Shown in pieces: positions 31,452 to 43,397 of a DNA stretch of 64,000 bases (positions within the stretch are counted from its first letter, which is position 1; each line of letters begins with the position of its first letter). Position numbers and translations under genes: made by a program. The notes beneath the pieces were generated by a model, which was not told where the DNA came from, ran no database searches, and saw only the letters and a program-made list of their open reading frames with translations. This DNA comes from Termitomyces sp. T153 (Eukaryota > Basidiomycota > Agaricomycetes > Agaricales > Lyophyllaceae). The stretch lies in NCBI GenBank assembly GCA_018296165.2, contig JACKQL020000043.1:248001-312000 (forward strand). Direction: 5' to 3'.

Positions 31452-34380
31452 TCATATACCGGGACAAACACGTTTAATCAACATATCCAACTCCTCCCAT
31501 AACGAACTCATCGCCCGCCCATCCTGCGCATTCCTGAACCGCATACCCACCTTGTCCTCCCACTCTCCCTGCAATCGAAAATCGACCACATTCTCAACCT
31601 TCAGCCTCGAAATCACCCTACTCATATTCGGACGCTTAGACGGATGAAATGCCCAACAATCCCTCATGAGTTTCCAGATTTTACCAGTCAACCCATGTCT
31701 AACCCACGCAGGATCAGTATCGTCCGGACGCTGCGGCGTATCTCCCCTCTGTATCCTCAACATAACAGCCGTCTGGTTCCGATGCTGATGATACGGAACA
31801 GTCCCCGTAAATATCTGTCGTCCAGCTCAAATGAGACTTGAAATGGAATTCTCCCAAGTGACCCACTCGCCTCATAACAGACATGACCCCACGCAAACAC
31901 ATCGCTCGCTTTCGTATTATAGACCTTCTCAGACGTATCTTCAGAGGCTAACAACTCGGGAGCCTGCCAACGTACAGTCCCCCCTTTCGATGCCACACTC
32001 GACTGTGTAGTCCATTTGAGAATCTGCGAGTCTGTAACGCTGGCGAGACCAAAGTCTCCCAGTGCAGCATGACCGGAACTATCAACGAGGACATTCGCCT
32101 TGTTATTGTTGGCAACTGTATCAGACGACAAGTAAAAGACAGGTCTCACTCACCCCTTTCAAGTCTCCGTGAACGATATCATTTTTATGTAAATATTCCA
32201 CCCCAGCTGCGGTATCCAAACACTGGTAACAAGAAAATCAAGACACGTTTACGCTGATATGTGCATTACCTTACTAGAAGTAATCGATTATTCGCATCTG
32301 GATTTCCAGTCTTCAAATAGTCCTCAAGATTGCCATTCTTAGCCCACCGCGAGACAAAAGCCAGCCTCGAACCAATCTGTACAAGTCCATAAAACGGAAG
32401 AATATTCGGATGTGATAGTTGTGCCCAAAGTATAGCTTCCTTCGCGTATACCTAGGAAATAAGTTCTACATAATAATGTTACTAGGATATTGGAGACAGA
32501 CAAACCTTGGCCATATGCTCGACCTGCGATCGCTGATATGATCTAACTGCCTTAAAACACATATCTTCACCTTGAAACATGACCCTGTAGACATCTGCGA
32601 AACTTCCCGCTGCGACTGGCTCATCTCCGAGAGAAGGCAAAGACTCGGACCCCTTTAAGAAAAACCGGGTTGGATAGAGGTTTGTGCGGCTTGAGAGTCG
32701 GTGCATCGCAGCAATCAGTTGGGCTCGGTTCTGGTAAGTCTCGGTATCTAAAAGCTTTTTTGTTGGATTGGTTGAGTTACGTTCTCGTCTTTGGTAGTAA
32801 GTAGTAGCGGGTGATATATACCTTTTGGAATGCATTGAGGACTTTTTGAGCGTCTGGTTCATCGCAATGTAGTAGACACTTATAATGTGCGGCCGTGCCG
32901 AATATAACACGAAGCGAGGACGTCACTTCTATTTGTTTCGATAGAGTTGTCTGTACCAGGTCAATCCCAAGTCATAGAAATTAGATGATAACACACCGAG
33001 CTTGTTGCATTCAAGCCAAAATGACCTCTGCGGTGCTCATCCAACCCCGATGACTTCCGTTGCGGCGGCCACAAATCCTTAACCCTACCAAACAAGCCAG
33101 AAGGACGTCTGCGGTACTCATCCGACCCCGCCGACTTCCATTGCAATAACAAATCCCTTACCCTATCAATCTCCACATCAACAACCGCCCCTCTCAAGTA
33201 CTGCATCGTATGGGTCTTCACATCTCCAATTTTTGTCCACTCAGCAAGACTAACATCCTGTAGCCCCTGCCGCACACTAAACCTGAAATACGTCTTCGTT
33301 TCCCCTTCATTTTGATTTTTGTTTCTGAGTTTGTTTCCGTCCCCGTGCGTCCTCGCAAACTTCTCCGCAACATTCTCACAATCCACCGAAGTTGCCTCAA
33401 GTGCCCTCAGCAAATCCACCGACAACCCTCCCTGAAACTTATCAGGCCTACCCACCCCAATCGTCGTCCTAGGATTCCCCGCGCCCACACTGACAACACA
33501 TGAAACGGGGCGATCAAACTCGTGGGTGCTCTCTGCTTCTCTGAAGACATGAAAGGTGGGGTTGTTGCACTCCAGCCCGCCATTGATGTATTCTTCCTTG
33601 GGAGGCGTGCCGATCGCGATGGGTTTGAACAGAAGGGGCGAGGCGGTGGTGGCACGAGCTGCTTCCCAGATTGTAGGGCTGGACTTAGGGTCGCTGTAGA
33701 TGAGGGAGCGGCGGGGATAGGAGCGGAAGAGGCGCGGGAGCCGGAAGTCTCCGGGTTCGCGGGACATGGCACAGACGAAGCTGGATATATTGAGGATTCA
33801 GTTTTCTTGGTGGTGGTCGAAGGGACTGACTTACGTTTTACAATTCCGTTGTGCGGATGTATCATTCATCATAAGCGCATTCTCGTTCTTACTGTCGTCG
33901 TACCGCGCGACTATAGCCTTGATCACAGCTTCGAATGTATTAGCTTTAAACGTCCCATTTTGCCACTTATGCTTCCTCTCTGTAAAGACTCTCCCAGCGA
34001 ACTCGGTGTACACCCCGATCGCTTCTTCGACGGATAGACATAATCGTCCCAGTAGGATTGCAATCAAGCTATGTGAGTATATTGTGGTGAAAGAACACAT
34101 CTCAGTTATTGATAAATTCAACCCATGGGAGGTAGGGAGAAGACACGACGTACCCCCCAGTACCCGTACCCCCAATTACATCAAAATACTCACAAGGCTT
34201 GGGGACTTCCTCCAGTCCCTTCTCAGCTTTGATCCTATTCATGATGTCCTCAAGAATAAAAAGCTCGGATAGCCCACGGATGCCACCGTTATCTTCAACC
34301 ATAAAGTGAGGTCAACGAATGGCTGCTGACTTGGGGTGATGACACGTACCAAGAGCGAGCAGCCTCAGTCCTTCAGCCAT
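31452..34380 (-). CDS. patatin-like domain fused to a tyrosine-kinase-like protein kinase
   Basis: Ten exons give 800 aa with correct phase at all nine junctions: 34380-34350, 34292-34154, 34068-33835, 33780-32997, 32950-32822, 32754-32506, 32451-32275, 32222-32154, 32098-31871 and 31814-31452. Residues 1-396 are patatin-like: LLALDNGGIRGLSELFILED, FDVIGGTGTGGLIAILLGRL and EEYINGGLECNNP. The catalytic Ser (GTSTG) reads Gly, and the DGG Asp reads Asn. Residues about 397-479 form a helical leader (FGTAAHYKCLLHCDEPDAQK). The kinase follows: AAGSFADVYRV, MCFKAVRSY (Lys), AILWAQLSHPNILPFYGL, HGDLKGANVLVD, GDFGLA, GTVRWQAPELLA and RDCWAFHPSKRPNMSRVISR. All kinase catalytic residues are kept. The patatin/leader join is the 46-nt intron 32996-32951. 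No in-frame ATG lies between the last TGA and the leader, which argues for one gene. Intron 31870-31815 is GC-AG. A likely role is lipid- or ligand-linked signalling; this is inference. Confidence 0.82.
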
Positions 34381-34599
34381 CGGCTATAGGTAGACTAGCG
34401 GAGGTGAATGATGGCGGAAAAAGAGAACAACAGCTATTGTACAGTGGTTGTGTGGATGACCGTCATGGTACCCATAGTAGTAGTTACCATAGTAGTTACA
34501 CAGAGCAGTTACACAGCATGGCGGTTTGGGCGCTTGATTTGTTCGACCTGATGCAACGAATGCTGACACTGGAGCCTGTTTCGATTGGAAAAATGGAAA

Positions 34600-34702
34600 A
34601 AGAAACCGGTTATGTCATTTCCAAACAGTGTTTCCAACAGAAAAAGGCTCTCGACAATATGCCATTTCTTTGACAGTTTGGAAATGACATAAGAGGTTTC
34701 TT
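34600..34702. repeat. inverted repeat pair (MITE-like hairpin)
   Basis: The left arm 34600-34626 (AAGAAACCGGTTATGTCATT...) and the right arm 34676-34702 are reverse complements with about two mismatches over 27 bp. A weaker relative lies near 35,720-35,870 (GGAAACCTGTTATGCCATTT and GATGACAGGTTTCTTTGACT). No coding capacity. Confidence 0.6.
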
Positions 34703-35881
34703 AATATTTTCTCAAGAAACATTATTGGCTGTCAGCAGGATTCCTGGGAAAGTAGCTGTTCCTATGCGACTATGCAATGACTCCTAGGAATTGAGCTGCT
34801 GACTTCTTTTGGCTCTTTTTTCACACTTTAAATAGGTCAAAAAGTGGTATAACAGACGGCCTTGGTTTATAGCATATATGCAATGAATCTAATGTTTTTT
34901 GAGCTATAAAACTTGACATTTCAGGCAATCTTTAACTATTTGCAGCCTTTCTCAAGGATCAGCTATGTGAAATGTACCTGTCTTATAATGCAGATTTTCT
35001 GGCAACACTTCTAGTTGTACTTTGAGAAAGAAACATGCTATGCTATTTCCCATGCATGTATATCTTATCATAAAAAAAGTTCACGCTAATTTCAAGCTAA
35101 TGAATGTTCACAATTGAAATTGGCCAAAGACATGACATCACAGGTTTCCTTGACTCTTTTCAGCCTATAAAAGCTTCTACTTATTCTTTTCAAAGGAGAA
35201 TAGTTGTCTTGCATAATCCCTGGACAGCTATAGTTCCTAATAGACTTTGAGAGCTTCATGACATATAGTATGTTTTGACTATAACTCTGACTTGAATTGG
35301 AGTGACTTAAATTTGATTACTGGTAGCTTCTGACTTGAAGCTGTGTATTCTGTGATGTTGGATGTTACTAACAATGATATGTAAAATCAAATCTCTAACC
35401 AAACAAAGTGAGGTTATACTTAGACTGCATTACTGATAGCTGTATGCTGGCTTTCTGATTTCAAGTGTATGTTCTGTGATATTAGGTGTTACTGTTTACA
35501 GCTAGTTACAAGGATCTGTTCTTATTATCTTGAGGTCAACTTATTCTTGACCACTTCCAACTTTTCCTCCTTTCAAGAGAAAAATCATTCAGTATATCAG
35601 GTCATTTTCTGCTCTGTACCTTTTCTGAACATCTTCTGATATCCTTGCTCTAATGATATGTATTGTCAGTGGGTCTGATTCACTGCTGGCACTCAATTGT
35701 GTTTCCTTGGGAAAAAATCAAAAGGAAACCTGTTATGCCATTTCCTATGTGGCAATTTCTGATGGAAAAAGTCTTTGAACAAAGGAAATTTGCCTTTTTC
35801 TATAGTAAAAAGCTATCCAAGAAACAGATGACAGGTTTCTTTGACTCTTTTTCCATTAGAAACATTTTCTGGCCCCAGCAG
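34703..35881. other. AT-rich CpG-poor DNA, no gene
   Basis: Contains scattered copies of GTTTCCTTGACTCTTTT-like phrases related to the inverted repeat at 34,600, and the 21-bp TAACC...GGTTA sequence near 35,396. No coding motif. Confidence 0.4.
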
Positions 35882-36190
35882 TGATTGCTAAGTCTTAGAA
35901 CCATTTAGTGATACCATGAATGAGATGATAGATATCTCATTACTCAATCTACTTTCCAAGTAATGAGAGGACTATAAGCACATTAATTGAAGAAAGAAAG
36001 ACCTAAGTTGGCATGGTAAGAGAGATAGCTTCATTTATTTGACAATCTTGAACACTTCATTGAGGAACTCTTACAGATAAAAATCAAAGACCTAAGTAGA
36101 CAAAGTGAAGATAGTACTATAAACAAAGATAGAGACTATAAGTACTGACTATGAGCTAGTGTAGGACTTGGTCATGTGTATATCATGACA
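35882..36190 (-). mobile_element. 3' LTR of the minus-strand Gypsy element
   Basis: Read on the minus strand it starts TGTCATGATATACACATG and ends CTTAGCAATCA (TG...CA), 309 bp. It is preceded by a polypurine tract (AAGTGGGGGGCAGG at about 36,191-36,206). The element's coding region lies directly to the right, so this is its 3' LTR. No 5' LTR remains. Confidence 0.65.
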
Positions 36191-39100
36191 CCTGCCCCCC
36201 ACTTGCTAAGGTGGAGGGAAACAAAAAAAGGCTCCATCTTCATGCTCAGGTCTGCTTTGCACCTCTCTTATGCTGCCCCTTTCCACATGTCTTCTCATTT
36301 GCTCTAAACTCCTGAATGGCCTCCAATGCATGCAGCATGTCATACTCTTTTAACCACTCATCCTCACTCTCATTGTAGCCTTTCCAGTGGACTAAAAGGT
36401 CTGCAACCCCACCCCTCATCATCCTCTTGTGCAAGATCTGCTCTATCTCGACCTCTTCACCCCACTCCATCTGCACTGGGGGTGGCAGGTCCTGCTGCTG
36501 ACCAAGGATCATGTCTTCATGTGCTGGGACCCAACAGGATATGTGGAAGACATCATGGATTGACCAGCCATCTCGCAAGGCCAACCAGTATGCTGTGTCT
36601 GAAATCTTCTGTGCAACCTGGAATGGACCAAATTCCTTGAAGTCCAGCTTATGGTTCAGGCGGTCCAAGCATAAATTTGCTTGTTTGAGGTAAACATGGT
36701 CCCCCACCATGTAATTGGGTGCCTCGTTGACCCATGCATCATAAAACCATTTCATCCATGCCACTGCTAGTTCCAGCAACACCTTCAACTCTTTGTGCAC
36801 CTTGCAAATCCTGTCCAACTGGGCATCAGCCTTGGGCACCATCTGGGAGTTCACTGGGTCCACTGAAAATGTCAGGTTGTAAGCATACTCTGCATAAAAG
36901 GGGGACATACCTGTTGCAGTGCTCACACAATTGTTATAGGCAAATTCCATGAAGGGCAACCAATCCATCCAGTTGCTCTGATAGTAATTAATAAATGCAT
37001 GTAGATAGACCTTGAGCTCTTGATTTACCCATTCCATTTGCCCATCTGATTGCAGATGATGCACCGTCAACAATGCTGGCTTGATACCCAGCCTTTCCCA
37101 CATGTGTTTCATGTAGCAAGCAACAAACTGTGGCCCCCTATCCAAGACCACCTTTTTGGGTGTGCCATGCAAGCACCGCACACACTCCATGAAGCCATCA
37201 CACATGGTGGCAGTGTCATCCATAGCACATGCCCCCAAGAAATGCACCTGTTTTGTAGATTTGTCACAAACAACCTGGATCATATTGAACCCACGTGAGG
37301 CTGGCAGTGGCCCAATGTAATCTGTCAAAACATGCTGCCACAGACCATTAGGTACCTCCAATGGCTGGAGCATTCCATATGGATGCTGGCACCATGGTTT
37401 AATCTGCTGGCACACTTCACACCCCTCTACTTACCACCACACAAATTCCAACATCCATGGCCAGTAGTAATTCCATGCTATCAAAGCCAGCATGTTTGCC
37501 TGACCTGAGTGTCCTGTTAGGATAGAGTTGTGGTAAAGCTGCAGGATCATATGCTTGACCTCACTGTTATCTGGGACATACATGAGGCCACAAAGACAAA
37601 CAAGTCCATTGTCAACTGTAAACTCCTATAGCCTTGACCTTACCAATGCTGGGACATTGGGAAACTGCAAGACTGGGGTCAGCTTTGGATTGTTCAGCAT
37701 TGCCTCTCAAATCTTGGCCAAAATGTCACTATCCACCACTATCTGCTGCACTGCTGCCACCCTCTGCACCACTGTTGACTGTTCACACTATGCCAACTTC
37801 ACCACCACACCACACTTCACCACCTGCTGTTCTTTCAATACTGTCTTGCTTGCATTATCATGCACATTCTGCATGGGCTCATGATCAGCATGTTGGGACA
37901 GGCCATCTGGACCTGCACTGAGATGACCTGCCCTGTGATGGATCCCAAACACAAAATGGTTCAAGAAAGGGCTCCACCTCACCTGCTGCTGGCTTAGATC
38001 ATGCGCCATCATGAAATACTCTAGATTGTGGTGGTCAGAGAACACCTTGACTGGAAATGGACTCCCCTCCAGGTACAGCCTCCATTTCTCAAAAGCCCTC
38101 ACCACTGACAGTAGTTCCTTGTCATGTATGTTGTAGTTGCATTCAGCTGGCTGCATTGACTTGGAGAAAAATGCCACTGGTTACCAATCCCCATCCTGTG
38201 CCTTCTGTGAGAGAACTGCCCCAACTGCAAAGTCAGAGGCATCAGTCTCCATGCAAAACTGAGCCTCTGTATCTGGCATCATCAATACAGGTGCCTGTGT
38301 AAATGCTGCCTTCAACCCCTCAAATGCCTGCTGCTCCATCACCCCCAACCACTAAACACAGTCCTTCCTCTTCAAGTCCTCCAATGGTTTTGCAATCACT
38401 GTATAGTCTTCCATGAACTGACAATAAAAGTTGCAGAAACCCAAGAACTGATTCACATGCCATAGGTTCTTTGGTGTTGGCCATTCACTGATGCCACTGA
38501 CCTTCACAGGGTCCATGCCCACATGTCCCAGTAATATTTTCAACCCCAGATAGTCAACCTCTGCCATTCTGAAACAGCACTTCTCTAGTTTCAAAAAAAA
38601 GATCTGCCTGTTGAAGGAGACCTCTCAAACATGACCATCATGTTGTGCCAGATCCTACAAGAAGATGATAATGTCATCTAGGTAAAGAACCACATACACA
38701 TCAACCAAATTGTGAAACAAGTTGTTGATCATATGCTGAAAGGCTGCCAGAGCATTGCACAAACAAACTGCATCACCAAAAATTTGAACTGGCCATAACA
38801 TGTTCAAAATGAGGTCTTTCACTCATCACCCTCACAAACCCACATGTTATAATACCCCCACCTCATGTCCAGCATTGTAAACACCTTTGCTGCCTTTAAG
38901 TGGTCCAACAACTCCATTGTCAGCAGTATCAGATCAGCATCAGGCCATGTTATTGCATTCATTGCCCAAAAGTCCACAACCAGATGTAGGCCTCCATCTT
39001 TCTTTTTTACAAAGAACAGTGGGGTGCCACAGGGTGTGCTCAACTAATGTATATACCCTTTTGCCAGGTTATTGTCAATAAACTCCTTCAGGGCATGTAA

Positions 39101-39300
39101 TTTGGCTGGGGCCAGCTAGTACAACTTTTCAATTGGTGGTACATCTGTGCCCTCAACCAAATCAATCCCCAGATCATATCTTGTGTGCCCTGGCAATTGC
39201 TGTGACCTCTGTTTGTCAAACATGTCCAAGAACTCCTGAAACTCCTCCAGTACCATCTCCTCCACCTTCTGCACCTCCCCACCATTCTTCTAAGCCTTTC
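36191..39300 (-). mobile_element. Gypsy (chromovirus) pol remnant, 5'-truncated
   Basis: In minus-strand order: an RT N-terminal part (GHTRYDLGIDLVEGTDVPPI, PCGTPLFFVKKKDGGLHLVV), RT thumb (YLGLKILLGHVGMDPVKVSG), RNase H (DHHNLEYFMMAHDLSQQQVR), and a long open integrase frame at 37415-36246 (VLTDYIGPLPASRGFNMIQV, GPQFVACYMKHMWERLGIKP). The integrase frame ends in a chromodomain (DLLVHWKGYNESEDEWL). RT is broken by several stops. The 389-aa integrase frame is still open. CpG is depleted. The element ends at about 39,300 against an opposite-facing Gypsy copy. Confidence 0.85.
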
Positions 39301-39329
39301 CATCCACCAATTCTTGCAAAAAACTCTGG

Positions 39330-42300
39330 CCTGCCCCCCCCTGTACAGTCACCAAGCACAGTCCCTCCATTGCCCACACTGACTCCATCTCCCACACCTG
39401 TTCCAAGAACACCCCCTGTCTCAAAAGCATGCTGTGTTCATCTGGGTAGGCAGGACCTGATCCTTGGTTTCATGTGGCTCTGCAAGCACAACTTCAAGGT
39501 TGATTGGACCAAAGGAGAGGTAATCATGAGCAGGTGCCCCTGAAAGTGCTCCACCTGTGCTGTGGAGGACAGGGTGGAGTGCCAGGCCCAAGTTCAAATA
39601 TGCAGCCATCCATACATGTAATGCCAGCCCTCTCCTCTTTACAGATCTAGACCTCCTGGATCCCCCACCTCTGGCATTCCCTCGTAGAGAAGCCCTCTAT
39701 GAGGATGACCAGAGCAGCAGCAGAGCCCCAGAGGAGGAGTGCAGAAGGGAGTTTGGTGGCATACATGAGCTGGAGCTCCTGAATGAAGTGGTAGAAGTGG
39801 GGAATTGAATCTACAATACTACCATACACCCACTGCCCTCTGTTGTGGAGATCTGGGCTAGCCAGACCACCTCCCAGCAGCTGGCCCAGGCATTTGCTGC
39901 CAATGCCATGCCCTGAGAGTTCCAGGATATGGTACCTCCCTACTTCCATACATTTAAGGATGTGTTCTTCAAAGCCTGGTTTGACTTGCTTCCAGAGCAC
40001 AAGAGGTGGGACTATGCCATTGAACTGCTGCTGGATTCCACACCCTCCAGCTATAAGGTCTACCTGCTCATGCCTATGGAGCAGGACGAGCTTGATGCAT
40101 TCCTGCAAGAAAACCTGGACTCTGGTTGTATCTGCCCTTCCAAGTCTCCAATGGCCTCTCCAGTCTTCTTCATCAAGAAGAAGGATGGCTTGCTCTGGCT
40201 GGTCCAGGACTACTGGGTTTTTAATGCCATGATAGTGAAGAACTATTACCCCCTTCCCCTCATCTCTGAGCTCATCAACAACCTCTGGAGTGCACAATAC
40301 TTCACTAAACTGGATGTCTGGTAGAGTTACAACAGTGTGCACATTCAGGAAGGAGATGAGTGGAAGGCCACCTTCCAGACCAACTAGGGATTGTTTGAGC
40401 CACTTATTATGTTCTTTGGGCTCATCAATAGCCCTGCCATCTTTCAGACCACAATGAATGACATCTTCCAGCACCTCATAGCAGAGGGCATAGTGTGTGT
40501 GTACCTTGACAACATCCTCATCTATACCAAAACACTGGAGGAACACCATCAGATCACTTGCTTTGTTCTGAAATGCCTCTGCCAGCACCAGCTCTACCTT
40601 AAGCCAGAGAAGTGCAAGTTTGAGCAGACCCAGATTGAATACCTTAGCCTGATCATCTTGCATGGAGCTGCAGAGATGGACCCACTGAAGGTAGCAGGTG
40701 TGGTAGAGTGGCCAGATCCTAAGAACAAGAAGGAGGTGCAGGCATTCCTTGGTTTTGCAAACTTCTACTGAAGATTCATCTAGGACTTCTTGCACCATGC
40801 TCAACCGCTATTTGACCTCACTGGAAAGGATGTTATGTGGAGTTGGGGACCTCTGGAGCAGATGGCCTTCAATACTCTTAAGCATGCCATGACCTCCAGA
40901 CCCATCCTCCTCTTCCTGGATGACAACTCTCCTTTCTGGGTAGAAGCTGACAGCTCTGACTTTGCCACTGGTGCTGTGCTCTCACAGCAGTCTCTGGAGG
41001 ATGGAAAGAGTGGCATCCAGTGGCCTTTTACTCCAAGAGCCTAAATGCAGTGGAGCAGAACTATGAGATCCATGATAAGGAGATGCTGGCCATCATCCAG
41101 TTGTTTGAGGAGTGGCAGCACTTCCTGGAAGGCATGTGGCACAAGTTCAAGGTCTGGACAGGTTACAAAAACCTTGAATACTTCTGGACAGCCAAGAAGC
41201 TCAATCACTGACAGGCCTAGTGGTCCCTTTACCTTGCCAACTTTGACTTTTCTTTGCACCACAAGTCTGGCTGGAGCATGGGGAAACCAGATGCCCTGTC
41301 CCAGAGAGTGGATCATGGCATAGGGGAGGAGGATAACAGCAACATTGTGCTCCTCTGCCCTGAACTGTTCATGATCTGAGCCATGGAGGGTCTAGCCATT
41401 GAGGGAGCAGAAGTGGACATTCTTCTGGTCATATTGTGGGGTAATTGGGACAATTAGCAGGAGGAGCTCATTGCACAGGCAGCTTGAACACTGAAGTTGG
41501 GGCATACCACCAGTGCCAAGGCAGTCCATGCTGACAAATGGGCCCTCCAAGATGGGATCCTGACCTTTAAAGACCATATCTATGTGCCTAATGTTCTGGA
41601 GCTCTGTTGGAGGATTGTGGAGCAACACCATGACTCCCACATCACAGGGCACCCTGGACAGTGGAAGACACTGGAGCTAGTATTGCAGAACTACTGGTGG
41701 CCCCAGATGTCCCAGTATATTGGATCCTACACTAATACATGTGATCTCTGCCTCTAGACCAAGCCCCAACACTGACTCCCCTATGGACAGCTAAACCCAC
41801 TGCCCATGCCTGCAGAACAATGGAGTGTGGCTTCCATAGACTTCATTGTAGAAATCCCCAATGCCTACAGTTATGATGCAATTATAGTGGTGGTGGACCT
41901 GTATGGCAAGCAAGTGCACTTCATTCCAACTCACATCACCTGCTCCACCATGGGCACTACAAACCTGGACTGGAGGAATGCCTGGAAGCTCCACAGCCTC
42001 TCTGACACCTACATCTCTGATTGGGGACCACAATTTGTGGTGGAGTTTACCAGGGAGCTCTACCAACTGCTCAGAGTGAAGCTCCACACCTCCACTGCCT
42101 ACCACCTGTAGTCTGATGGCCAGACTGAATGCGTAAGCCAGGAGTTAGAGCAGTACCTCCACCTCTTTTGCAATGAGCACCAGGATGACTGGGACAAACT
42201 CCTCCCTGACACCAAGTTCCAATACAACAACTACATTCATGCATCCACCCAGTTCTCCCCATTGTTCCTCAACATGGGATGGCATCTGCACATGGGTTTT

Positions 42301-42983
42301 GAACTTCAGGCAAGACCCTCAGAGAATGAGGCAGTAAACAAATTTGTGGATCAGATGAGAAAGTCACAGGAGGAGGCCTGAGCAGTGCTGGCAAAGGCAA
42401 AGGATGACATGGCACAATACTAAGACCATGGGAGGACCCTAGAGTGCAAATATCAGCCCAGAGATTGAGTCTACCTGAATGCCTCTGACATTACAACTAC
42501 CCAGCCCTTGAAAAAGCTGTCACACCATCAGTTGGGACCATTCACAGTGGAATGACAGGTAGGACCATTGGCCTATCAACTCTGGCTCCCCATGGGGATG
42601 CACCAGCTTCATCTGGTGTTCAATGTGGTCAAACTAACTCTGGCCCCTAAGAATCCTATTCCAGGGTGTTGTCTGCCACTTCCACTGCCCCCTATGGTAG
42701 TCAATGACAATGAGGAATACAAGGTGGAGGAAATCCTGGATAGCCATTTATTCAGGAGACAACTATAGTACAAGGTGAAGTGGAAAGGCTACAGGATCAA
42801 GGATATCTCCTGGGAGCCATAGGAGAATGTGCACACCCCCAGACTCATCAAGGAGCTCCACCAGAGACATCCAGACACCCTGTGCATCATACAAGGAATC
42901 TACCCTATCTCATCAGCAGACTGAGCAATCAGGGACTTCTTTTACCCCACACATCAAGGTGCCACATGTTAGAGGGGGGGTGA
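39330..42983 (+). mobile_element. second Gypsy (chromovirus) pol remnant, 5'-truncated
   Basis: The plus strand carries a protease tail (GRQDLILGFMWLCKHNFKVD), linker (LLDPPPLAFPRREALYEDDQ), RT (MVPPYFHTFKDVFFKAWFDL, KKDGLLWLVQDYWVFNAMIV, VYLDNILIYTKTLEEHHQIT; the catalytic YxDD is YLDN), RNase H (VEADSSDFATGAVLSQQSLE), integrase (ELCWRIVEQHHDSHITGHPG, ASIDFIVEIPNAYSYDAIIV) and a chromodomain (YKVEEILDSHLF). At least ten in-frame stops show that it is inactive. It ends in a purine-rich tract and an LTR at 42,984. The gag gene and 5' LTR are missing. Confidence 0.85.
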
Positions 42984-43352
42984 TGTCAGGGAACTTCTAT
43001 TTCCAACCTCCATGACTGGTTCCAGCACCTCTGCAGCTTGTTTGATGTTTCTGGGGCTCTTTCTTGAACACTGGAGATCTCTAGAGAACTGCAGAGTTCT
43101 CTGTATTACCTCAGCAATCATTGCCCTAGGGTTAGGAGCAGCTCCAGTCTTTTGTACAGTAGTTCCCATGCCTCTGCCACCTGCTGATATGCCATGCCAA
43201 GCAGCAGGGATCCTTAGACTTGTTCTCTTCAGATTCCCCTATGCTAAGTGATGAGTTACTGATTGTATCATTGTCTACTCTGCTAATATACTTTGGATTC
43301 TCCTCTGCTAGCTGCATGACTCCTATCTGCTGCTTCAGAGGTTGCCCTTACA
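42984..43352 (+). mobile_element. Gypsy LTR (3' LTR of the preceding element)
   Basis: Starts TGTCAGGGAACTTC and ends GAGGTTGCCCTTACA, 369 bp. It is closely related to the LTRs at 51,874 and 57,182. It follows the polypurine tract AGAGGGGGGGTGATG. Confidence 0.75.
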
Positions 43353-43397
43353 AGCAAGGTGGCTGGAAACGAGGTCTGGGGTTGTGGGAATGGGTTG
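43353..43397 (-). mobile_element. short fragment of the 46,266-type LTR
   Basis: AAGGTGGCTGGAAACGAGGT to GGGAATGGGTTGTGATAG matches 46,216-46,265 closely. It is joined directly between a Gypsy LTR end and a broken integrase, so it marks a recombination or nested-insertion scar. Confidence 0.6.

Noticed and set aside
39647..40804. 385-aa minus-strand open frame
   Set aside because: Antisense of the plus-strand Gypsy RT. The long open frame arises because CpG/TCA-type stops are rare on that strand; RT motifs are on the plus strand.
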